From the NCBI GenBank assembly GCA_038236965.1, contig JBBRZF010000114.1:1-11572 (forward strand): 11,572 nt of DNA, read 5' to 3'. Below the pieces are notes generated by a model, which saw only the letters and a list, made by a program, of their open reading frames with translations, did no database searches and had not been told where the DNA came from. The DNA comes from JBBRZF01 sp038236965 (GTDB taxonomy: Bacteria; Acidobacteriota; Terriglobia; Terriglobales; Acidobacteriaceae). How positions within the stretch are numbered: position 1 is the stretch's first letter; each line of letters begins with the position of its first letter. Positions 6,289-11,572 of this stretch are shown here, in pieces. The translations under genes were made by a program, and so were the position numbers.

Positions 6289-6654
6289 TTAAGGCTGGGA
6301 CTCAGCGTGTAGAAATTGCCTTGTCGAGCAGAGTTGATGCTGGTTGGGAACAAAATTAGTGGACGTGTAGGTGGGGGATAAAGTCGCTTGGTTCAACCGG
6401 AGAGGCCGTCGTAATGGGATGGTGGAGGTTATCGCCGCAAAAGCGCGGCGCGAACCTGGGGCATCCGGCAAAGGTAGGGCACCGTCAAGAAGAGTCTTTG
6501 ATAAGTGGGCGACCCGCCGAGCTAAAGATGCCGGAGGCGCAGCTCCCCAAGCGCGCGCGAGTACGAGCAGATCGAATACTTTGGCACCGAGAGCGATACG
6601 CCAACCAACTACGGACAACCACAAAAATGCATGGGTCCACTTTGAGCGAGTCAT
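6289..6654 (-). pseudogene. Truncated small membrane-protein gene (N-terminal remnant)
   Basis: The frame opens at ATG 6654 with GGAG 7 bases upstream and a good promoter. The first ~42 residues (MTRSKWTHAFLWLSVVGWRI, then ALGAKVFDLLVLARAWGAAPPASL) look like a real first membrane helix and loop of the small multi-helix integral membrane proteins I associate with DUF1772-like families; this comparison is from memory. After about residue 42 the protein becomes Arg/Pro-rich and non-hydrophobic (ARRVAHLSKTLLDG... to the end), with no further membrane helices. Neither other minus-strand frame restores one. This fits a gene whose 3' part was replaced, leaving 121 residues of which two thirds are probably junk. 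It could still be an expressed single-helix protein. Confidence 0.45.
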
Positions 6655-6680
6655 TTGTCATCTCCGAGAATCGAAGAGCG

Positions 6681-6709
6681 ATAGTAATTCCGGGTCGTAA
6701 GAGAATCAA
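6681..6709 (-). promoter_or_regulatory. Candidate sigma-70-type promoter of the truncated membrane gene
   Basis: The minus strand has TTGATT (6709-6704) and TACTAT (6686-6681) with an ideal 17-base spacer, about 27 bases before the ATG at 6654. Both hexamers match the sigma-70 consensus at 4 of 6 positions. Confidence 0.5.
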
Positions 6710-6763
6710 AGAGGGCAGCTCCCTGAGCGGGCGGGGCCGAGATGCAGATCGAAGGTCAAAGAC

Positions 6764-6783
6764 CGCGAGCGAGGGCGCTCGCG
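6764..6783. repeat. Perfect GC-rich hairpin beside repeat copy 1
   Basis: CGCGAGCG and CGCTCGCG (8-bp perfect arms) flank a 4-base AGGG spacer. There is no T run on either side, so it is not an ordinary terminator. It lies ~20 bases before the two-hairpin repeat and may be part of the same mosaic. Apart from this hairpin, the repeat and promoters, I see no gene in 6655-6999. Confidence 0.6.
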
Positions 6784-6789
6784 CCACAT

Positions 6790-6888
6790 CGAGCAACAGC
6801 AGGGGCAACACCAAGGCGAGCGTTGCTCGCCCGCCACGGACGAGGCGTCCGGGCCCACGTCATGCAACGGCAAGGGCAACGGCAACGA
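6790..6888 (+). repeat. Two-hairpin dispersed repeat, copy 1 (REP-like)
   Basis: The core at 6804-6859 has two consecutive hairpins: GGCGAGC-GTT-GCTCGCC (6815-6831) and CGGACG-AGG-CGTCCG (6837-6851), then GGCCCACG. It matches copy 2 at 8132-8188 in about 50 of 56 positions, in the same orientation. Most differences fall in the loops while every stem base is kept. The edges are degenerate AACGGCAA/GGCAAC-type simple repeats (e.g. 6864-6886), also seen at copy 2. Confidence 0.85.
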
Positions 6889-6962
6889 CAGACCGATGTG
6901 CGGTGTGATTTTGGGCGCAAGATGGTGGGGTGAAATCACGAAACGGCATGATTCCCGTCACG

Positions 6963-6990
6963 TTGCGAGAAGCCTGTGCATTGCTACCAT
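6963..6990 (+). promoter_or_regulatory. Candidate promoter giving a leaderless or near-leaderless transcript
   Basis: TTGCGA (6963-6968) and TACCAT (6985-6990, TANNNT type) are 16 bases apart. The -10 box ends 9 bases before ATG 7000, so transcription would start at or next to the start codon. This would explain the absence of any Shine-Dalgarno sequence before 7000. Confidence 0.35.
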
Positions 6991-6999
6991 GCCAACCCT

Positions 7000-7920
7000 A
7001 TGAATCCACTTAGCATTGTCGTTTCGCTGATGTCGAATGGGAACGGATACCAGCGTCAGCAAGCGGCGTCGGCAGAAGAAGCGGCGTCGCGACTGGGAGT
7101 CCGTCTCGTAGTCCTCTTTGCTGACAACGATCCGATCCAGCAGAGCCAACAGTTATTGAACATCATTCAGTGGCGCGATCTGCGTCCGGACGCCATCGTC
7201 TGCTGTCCGGTGGGCACGGGGATGAAGCGAGTTGCGTATGCCGCGGCAGAGAACGGCATCGGCTGGGCGATCATCAATCGCGATGTGGATTACCTGGAGG
7301 AGTTGCGCGCGCTGGCAAAAGTTCCCGTCTGTCACGTGAGCGTGGACCAGGTGGCGGTAGGAAAGATACAGGCGCGGCAGATGGCAAAATTGCTGCCGCT
7401 TGGCGGCGCGGTGCTCTATCTGCAAGGTCCGGCATCGAGTCCGGCGGTGCAGGCGCGCGTAAAGGGAATGGAAGCCGAGAGACCGAGCAACTTGCAGATA
7501 CGAACCGTGCGCGGCAAGTGGACGGAGCAGAGCGGATACGATGCGGCCGCCGCGTGGCTCCACATGGCGTCGTCGAAACACGAATCCATCGACATGGTGT
7601 GCTCGCAGAACGACGACATGGCCGTGGGCGCTCGCAAGGCGCTGGAGACGCTTTCGACCGGCGAGCGACGCGAAATCTTGAGCCAACTTCCCTACACGGG
7701 ATGCGACGCGTGCGAAGGAACAGGGCGCGAATGGCTGAGGAAGGGAATGCTCACTGCGTCCATCGCCATGCCTTCGACGGCAGGCGTCTCGCTCGAAGTG
7801 CTGGTGAAGGCCTTGCGCTCTGGCGTGCCTCCGGCAGAGCGCACGGTGGCCATGCCGACCTCTTCTCCATCGTTGGAAACGCTGCGTGCCGCGGAGAAAA
7901 GAAAACTGGCGTTCGCGTAG
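7000..7920 (+). CDS. Signal-less sugar-type periplasmic-binding-protein homologue (Peripla_BP_4 fold)
   Basis: A 306-residue protein that follows the RbsB/LacI ligand-binding pattern throughout: MNPLSIVVSLMSNGNGYQRQ, AAEEAASRLGVRLVVLFADND (about 25-44), DAIVCCPVG (64-72), WAIINRDVDY (89-98, with R94 in a usual ligand-contact position), VLYLQGPASSPAVQARVKG (138-156), and the hinge motif CSQNDDMAVGARKAL (201-215). It has neither a signal peptide nor a helix-turn-helix, so it should be a cytoplasmic ligand-binding protein. In place of the usual GxDGxxEG it has GCDACEG (234-240), adding two cysteines to CC at 68-69. A GTG start at 6976 is possible but adds an unrelated MHCYHANP. No transporter or kinase gene is adjacent. 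Only plus-strand gene here, flanked by repeats and terminators. Confidence 0.85.
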   Translation: MNPLSIVVSLMSNGNGYQRQQAASAEEAASRLGVRLVVLFADNDPIQQSQQLLNIIQWRDLRPDAIVCCPVGTGMKRVAYAAAENGIGWAIINRDVDYLEELRALAKVPVCHVSVDQVAVGKIQARQMAKLLPLGGAVLYLQGPASSPAVQARVKGMEAERPSNLQIRTVRGKWTEQSGYDAAAAWLHMASSKHESIDMVCSQNDDMAVGARKALETLSTGERREILSQLPYTGCDACEGTGREWLRKGMLTASIAMPSTAGVSLEVLVKALRSGVPPAERTVAMPTSSPSLETLRAAEKRKLAFA

Positions 7921-7938
7921 GCAGGCCTTGGGGCATTT

Positions 7939-7962
7939 AGTCATTGAGTCATTGAGTCATTG
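7939..7962 (+). repeat. Tandem repeat, 3 x AGTCATTG
   Basis: Three perfect head-to-tail copies of the 8-mer AGTCATTG lie between the stop codon and terminator of the binding-protein gene. The unit length is not a multiple of three, and the site is non-coding. It could vary in copy number by slippage. Confidence 0.85.
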
Positions 7963-7986
7963 AAAGCAAAGCTCAAGAACACATTA

Positions 7987-8014
7987 AGCCACTCGCGAAA
8001 GCGGTGGCTTTTTT
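7987..8014 (+). terminator. Intrinsic terminator of the binding-protein gene
   Basis: AGCCAC (7987-7992) pairs with GTGGCT (8004-8009). An inner CGC/GCG pair with a GAAA tetraloop and one bulged T completes the stem, which runs into TTTTTT (8009-8014). It lies 67 bases after the stop codon on the plus strand. Confidence 0.85.
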
Positions 8015-8104
8015 GTTGGAGTCGGATTCACAAACCTCTTCTCACTGAACTTGCACGGCGATGACCGTCACGTGGGAAGGATTGGACAGGTGCGAGGTAA
8101 TAGG

Positions 8105-8210
8105 GAGAGCAACGGCAAGAACAAAAGCAATGGCAACATCAAGGCGAGCTTCGCTCGCCCGCCGCGGACGGGGGCGTCCGGGCCCACGCGAGCAACGGCA
8201 ACGGCAAGAG
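8105..8210 (+). repeat. Two-hairpin dispersed repeat, copy 2 (REP-like)
   Basis: Hairpins GGCGAGC-TTC-GCTCGCC (8143-8159) and CGGACG-GGGG-CGTCCG (8165-8180), then GGCCCACG, are set in AACGGCAA-type simple repeats on both sides (8110-8137 and 8190-8207). It is in direct orientation to copy 1, about 1.3 kb away, so the two copies bracket the binding-protein gene. The gene-free stretch 7921-8269 holds only the tandem repeat, two terminators and this element. Confidence 0.85.
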
Positions 8211-8219
8211 CATCCAAAG

Positions 8220-8247
8220 TTAAAGCCACGGCTTGGGTCCGTGGCTT
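8220..8247 (-). terminator. Intrinsic terminator of the beta-propeller gene
   Basis: A perfect 9-bp stem (AAGCCACGG 8223-8231 with CCGTGGCTT 8239-8247) with a 7-base loop. On the minus strand it is followed by TTTAACTTT. It begins 22 bases after the stop codon of the propeller gene. The plus-strand side has no T run. Confidence 0.7.
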
Positions 8248-8269
8248 CTTGTGAAGAGGTATTGGAAAA

Positions 8270-10333
8270 CTATTGGGAGCCGCCGCCGCCGATTTTTTCA
8301 GCAGTGGTGCGTGTCGCTGGGTCGGGTTGCTGGATGACGATGCCGTTGAAGGCTGTGGCTGCGATGAGGCGTCCGTTGTAGGCGTAGGCTTCGCGCAGAG
8401 AGAATCCGGCGATGGTGGTTGCATGCCACGAGCGTCCTGCGTCGCGGCTTTCATAGACTGCTCCGGAGCCAACGACGGTGGCGAACATGCGATTTCCTGC
8501 ACGATCGACTTCCACGTCGAATACGTTGCGCGACGGCAATCCATCGATGACGTGTATCCAGCTCTTTCCGGCGTCGGTGCTTTGCAGCGCGCCTTCGTGA
8601 GAGGTGAGCCAGATGGACTGGTCGGGCGCGATGAGCACGTGGAAGATGCGATGCACGTAGCTGGGCACATCGGCCGTCGTCCAACTCTTGCCGGAATCGG
8701 TGGAGACCATGAGCGCGGTGGCAGTGGCGACGGCGACGGTTTCGCCGCAGACGCTTACGCCGATGAAGTGTGATTGACCTGCGATGGGGCCACCGGTCCA
8801 GCTCTTGCCATCGTCGCGGCTGATGTAAAAGCCGTTGGCGGTGGAGGCGAAGAGGAAGTCTCCGGCAGACTGCAACTCGGTGACGCGGGCGTTGAGTTCA
8901 GACTTGACCCACTCGGACTTACGAGCCTTGGGAGTGACAAGTTTTCCTTTGACCTTGACGGGCTTGGGCGCGGGAAAGACCTTTTCCGTGAGGATGTTGT
9001 TCACCGGTTGCCAGCTATGTCCGGCCGAGTCAAGACGGAATATCCCGTGATTGGTGCCTGCGAAGAGCGATCTATTTGCCGCTTGCATAAGATGTACGAC
9101 GTCGCGTCCGGCAAGTCCTTCGCTGAGTTGCGACCATGAAGTGCCACTGTTGCGGGAGACAAACACGCCGCCGAAATCCTTGTCGTTGAGCACGCCGGCA
9201 TAAAGCGTGGCTGGATCTTTGGCGTCCACAACGATGGTGGAAACCTGGCGATGCGAGAATCCGGCATTGGCAGTCACAAACGTTTTCATGCCGTCATTGC
9301 TGGCGAGAACGCCGCTGCGGTCGGTGGCGATAAGAACCCGCGAAGGATTGCGCGGGTCCACCATGACGTCGTTGATGATGTAGACGCCGGGGGTTACGCG
9401 GGTAAACGTCTTGCCGCTGTCCACGGTCTTCCACAGGCCTTCGGTGGTTCCGGCGTAGACGACGTTGGCATTGACGGGGTCCTGCTGCAGCACGCGGGTG
9501 CGGCGCGCGGTGGAAGGAATGCCGGTGACCTTCTTGAAGAGTTCGCCGCTATTCTCGCTCTTGTAAATGCCGGAACAGGCGCTGGCGAACACGTTCGCGG
9601 GATTGCCGTGATCGATGATGATGGAGAAGACGTCGGAATCGTCGATGACGCCCTTCTTGATATTGTGCCAGGTCTTTCCGCCGTCTTCGGTCTTCCATGG
9701 CAAGTGCCAGGTACCGGCATAGACGATGTTGGGGTTGCGCGGATCGACGGCGATGGACTCGATGTTCTTTAGCTCGGCGTGACCTTCGGGCGAGATGCGC
9801 GTCCAGTTGTCGCCACCGTCATTGCTGCGGAAGACGCCATCCAGCGCGCCGATAACGAGGATGTGCGAATCGCTTTGCGCCAGTGCCAGCGCGCGAATGC
9901 TTTTGCCGCGCGTGTAGGGCAGTATCTGCCAGGTGCGTCCGGCATCGTGCGAACGGAAGAGGTCGCCGCTCTCGGTTTCGACCGACCAGGCAGCGACGTA
10001 GATGGTCTTGGGATCCTTGGGATCGAAGGCGATGTTATCGAGGACGTAGTCGTCGTTGGTGCCGAGGTGGCGGAATCGCGCCCAGGATGAGCCGCCATTG
10101 GTGGATTGATAAAGCTGTCCCGCGCTGGTGCCCAGCAGGATGTGGTCGGGGTTGGAAGGGTCGTAGGCCAGCGAGCGAACGTCGCCGCCTTCCGGACCGA
10201 CTTGTATCCACGGGGAACGCGTGTCGTTCGCGGGCGTGCTCGATGGAGATTGCGCGAACGCTCCAAGAGCGAGAAGAGCGACGACAGTTGCCAGCAACGC
10301 TTTCGATTTTGAAATCAACACGGACTTCAACAC
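8270..10333 (-). CDS. Secreted Asp-box (BNR/sortilin-like) beta-propeller protein, 14 repeats
   Basis: A 687-residue protein with a signal peptide (about 1-27, ending GAFA before QSPSS). The rest consists of repeats of about 40 residues with Asp-box motifs such as SxDxGxTW: STNGGSSW, SHDAGRTW, SNDGGDNW, TEDGGKTW, SRNSGTSW, SRDDGKSW, STDSGKSW, STDAGKSW, SRDAGRSW. I count 14 units beginning near residues 51, 97, 145, 190, 234, 279, 319, 364, 411, 484, 524, 563, 604 and 646, enough for two seven-bladed propellers. A Lys/Pro-rich insert (about 445-480) separates unit 9 from unit 10. The fold is shared with VPS10/sortilin and photosystem-assembly Ycf48 proteins. Glycoside- or protein-binding roles are both possible, and nothing shows a catalytic site. 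The start is GTG at 10333 with AAGGGGA upstream; GTG 10321 is an alternative. Confidence 0.88.
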   Translation of the reverse strand: MLKSVLISKSKALLATVVALLALGAFAQSPSSTPANDTRSPWIQVGPEGGDVRSLAYDPSNPDHILLGTSAGQLYQSTNGGSSWARFRHLGTNDDYVLDNIAFDPKDPKTIYVAAWSVETESGDLFRSHDAGRTWQILPYTRGKSIRALALAQSDSHILVIGALDGVFRSNDGGDNWTRISPEGHAELKNIESIAVDPRNPNIVYAGTWHLPWKTEDGGKTWHNIKKGVIDDSDVFSIIIDHGNPANVFASACSGIYKSENSGELFKKVTGIPSTARRTRVLQQDPVNANVVYAGTTEGLWKTVDSGKTFTRVTPGVYIINDVMVDPRNPSRVLIATDRSGVLASNDGMKTFVTANAGFSHRQVSTIVVDAKDPATLYAGVLNDKDFGGVFVSRNSGTSWSQLSEGLAGRDVVHLMQAANRSLFAGTNHGIFRLDSAGHSWQPVNNILTEKVFPAPKPVKVKGKLVTPKARKSEWVKSELNARVTELQSAGDFLFASTANGFYISRDDGKSWTGGPIAGQSHFIGVSVCGETVAVATATALMVSTDSGKSWTTADVPSYVHRIFHVLIAPDQSIWLTSHEGALQSTDAGKSWIHVIDGLPSRNVFDVEVDRAGNRMFATVVGSGAVYESRDAGRSWHATTIAGFSLREAYAYNGRLIAATAFNGIVIQQPDPATRTTAEKIGGGGSQ

Positions 10334-10336
10334 GCG

Positions 10337-10347
10337 GGGGATTCCCC
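10337..10347 (-). promoter_or_regulatory. Palindrome overlapping the propeller gene's ribosome binding site
   Basis: The minus strand reads GGGGAATCCCC directly before GTG 10333, and the Shine-Dalgarno-like AGGGG forms its left arm. In RNA a GGGG-AAT-CCCC hairpin could mask the ribosome site; in DNA it could be a small operator. Upstream (10348-10500) I see no firm -35/-10 pair. Confidence 0.4.
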
Positions 10348-10503
10348 TTTCAGGGTTACAAATGATTGGATTTCAGAGGCGACTGCAAGGTGCCACTTTT
10401 CTGGCGAGCGTGCAAGAGTTCCTTGGTACAGGTTGAATCGCGAAAGCGGCCAGCGGGATGTCTGTCTAATGTTGTCGAATTCTATACCTCCGTTCGGTTT
10501 AGA

Positions 10504-10546
10504 GAAAAATGGCCGGTGGACGCAAAGATTGCGTCCGACCGGCCAT
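10504..10546 (-). terminator. Strong intrinsic terminator of the PKD/OmpA-like gene
   Basis: The arms ATGGCCGGT+GGACGCAA (10509-10525) and TTGCGTCC+ACCGGCCAT (10529-10546) give 17 pairs with a single bulge (10537) and a 3-base loop. On the minus strand it is followed by TTTTTCTC. It lies 24 bases after the stop codon and separates this gene from the propeller gene. Confidence 0.92.
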
Positions 10547-10570
10547 GAGTCCGAAGTAGCCGATTCCTAG

Positions 10571-11572
10571 TTACTGAGCAGGAGCCGCGGCAGCCTTCTT
10601 TTTGGCAGCTTTCTTCGCGGGCTTAGCGGGCTTCATCATCGTGGATTCATCCACAACGGTGGTTCCCTCTCCGGTGAAGGACGCGCCGGTCGGGACAAGC
10701 CAGATCTCAGTCTTGGATGCATCGGCAGTGCTGGTGCGCAGTTCTATACGGCTACCGTCAATGCCCTTGTCGGTGACGAGGTACTGCTTGGCATTGAAGG
10801 CACGCTGCGCTGCCAGGTTCTTGTTGGTCTTCTTCTTCATTTCGTCTGCGCTTGCTTCGCCAACAACAACGGCTTTGGCATCGGCTTCGCGCTGGAGACG
10901 AAGAGCCACGTCATCGAGGATGGCCTTAGCGGCGTTATCGATGCGAGCAGGCTTCTTGGTATCCGGGAATGCAACCTCGTTGATCTTGCTGGAGGTTGGC
11001 GGCGGCGGCGGAACTTCAACGTTGACGCTGCTGGAAGCGGCGGCGGTGAGGTTGCGATCATCGCTGACGGTGGTGTTGACGGTGATAGGACCAGCAGGTG
11101 CGCCGGCGGTGTCAAGCGTTGCGGTGGCGCCATTGCCGGCAAGTCTTCCACCGGTGCTGTTCCACGCATAGCTCAAAGGACGGCTGTCGGGGCTGTTGCC
11201 CTGGCAGGTGATGGTCGAAGGATCGCCAGACTTAACCGTGGTCGGGTTGGCGGAGCAGGAGACTGTCGGCGGATGCTTCGGCGGTTCCTTGACTGCGTAG
11301 GTAGCGGTGCACTCGGCGGTCGTCAGCTTCTTGCCTTTGCCGTTGTCGGTAACTTTGCCGTTGATGGTGTAGCTGCCGGGGGTCAGTCCAGTGGTGTCGA
11401 CATCGGCTGACGTGGTGGTGCCGGTGATCTTGCCGCCGGTGGTGCTCCACGCGTAGGTGAGGGTGCGCTTGGGATTGAAGTTAGCCGAGGTGAGCGAAAC
11501 TTTTACCGGTTCGCCGGCCATCACTTCCGCGGGCTGCAGAGTGCAGGTTGCGGTTGCGGGAACGACGGGACC
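10571..11572 (-). CDS. PKD-repeat surface protein with atypical OmpA-like domain (N-terminus outside window)
   Basis: The frame is open through the right edge, giving 333 C-terminal residues beginning GPVVPATATCTLQPAEVMAG. An internal ATG at 11521 is not a true start, because the repeat unit extends upstream of it. Two PKD/Ig-like repeats are visible, each with a Cys near its start, a YAWxSTGGxhxG core and a DTxGxxxGxxTVxxxVxD end. They are followed by a PPPPP linker. An OmpA-C-like domain then follows (INEVAFPDTKKPARIDNAAKAILDDVALRL...NLAAQRAFNAKQYLVTDKGI). The usual GHTD peptidoglycan-binding motif reads GEAS here, although the AQRA arginine is kept. It ends in a Lys/Ala-rich tail (KPAKPAKKAAKKKAAAAPAQ). 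By family it is exported, and possibly cell-wall associated. The signal peptide cannot be checked. Confidence 0.85.
   Translation of the reverse strand, partial: GPVVPATATCTLQPAEVMAGEPVKVSLTSANFNPKRTLTYAWSTTGGKITGTTTSADVDTTGLTPGSYTINGKVTDNGKGKKLTTAECTATYAVKEPPKHPPTVSCSANPTTVKSGDPSTITCQGNSPDSRPLSYAWNSTGGRLAGNGATATLDTAGAPAGPITVNTTVSDDRNLTAAASSSVNVEVPPPPPTSSKINEVAFPDTKKPARIDNAAKAILDDVALRLQREADAKAVVVGEASADEMKKKTNKNLAAQRAFNAKQYLVTDKGIDGSRIELRTSTADASKTEIWLVPTGASFTGEGTTVVDESTMMKPAKPAKKAAKKKAAAAPAQ

Noticed and set aside
6280..6327. TTGTCGA direct repeat (6280-6286 and 6321-6327) as an enhancer for the lipoprotein promoter
   Set aside because: The heptamer is not a dyad, is absent upstream of the other sigma-54 promoter, and also occurs elsewhere in the window near unrelated genes.
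6201..6353. 51-residue N-terminal extension of the lipoprotein gene
   Set aside because: It would bury the lipoprotein signal peptide inside the protein and would place the sigma-54 element inside the coding region.
7153..7944. Long antisense and out-of-frame open frames over the binding-protein gene (7153-7944 minus, 7170-7940 plus)
   Set aside because: Both products are Arg/His-rich and domain-less, while the 7000-7920 frame matches the RbsB-type pattern end to end.
6764..8210. Hairpin repeats as a CRISPR array
   Set aside because: Only two copies 1.3 kb apart, with no regular spacers and no cas genes.
10380..10395. TGGCAC followed by TTGC upstream of the propeller gene
   Set aside because: TTGC follows after one base instead of five, so it cannot be a -24/-12 promoter.

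Overview
The window is high-GC bacterial DNA that looks like the Acidobacteriota (Terriglobia / Koribacter-like). This is an inference from protein style, not a search: a long secreted Asp-box protein typical of soil acidobacteria, a glycine-zipper lipoprotein, PKD/OmpA-type surface proteins, and GC-rich two-hairpin repeats set in (GGCAAC)-like sequence. All genes but one lie on the minus strand. No RNA gene, CRISPR array or transposase was seen.

Left block (1-2045, minus): three tightly packed genes, read as methyltransferase, then a TIM-barrel glycosidase-like protein, then an NAD-dependent epimerase/dehydratase running off the left edge. The set suggests sugar or glycan modification. The glycosidase-like protein has its barrel strands in permuted order.

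Middle block (2267-6200, minus): a 48-residue lmo0937-type membrane peptide with its own promoter, then a three-gene signalling operon. In transcription order the operon encodes a small protein that is only a histidine-phosphoacceptor (DHp) helix pair, a full-length NtrC-type sigma-54 activator (coupled by a TGATG overlap), and a receiver-like protein fused to a DHp-like segment whose histidine position is serine. A strong terminator closes it. Upstream lies a lipoprotein gene with a glycine zipper. Both the operon and the lipoprotein gene carry a TGG-N8-TTGC sigma-54 (-24/-12) element 30-40 bases before the start codon. I read this as a self-contained sigma-54 circuit: histidine protein, activator, pseudo-phosphoacceptor partner and a nearby envelope target. 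It is the most interesting system in the window.

6289-8247: a truncated membrane-protein gene with intact promoter and ribosome binding site. Next comes the only plus-strand gene, a cytoplasmic (signal-less) periplasmic-binding-protein homologue that may be leaderless. It is flanked on both sides by direct copies of a ~56 bp two-hairpin repeat.

Right block (8270-11572, minus): a secreted 14-blade Asp-box beta-propeller protein, then the C-terminal part of a PKD-repeat protein with an atypical OmpA-like domain. Each has its own strong terminator.
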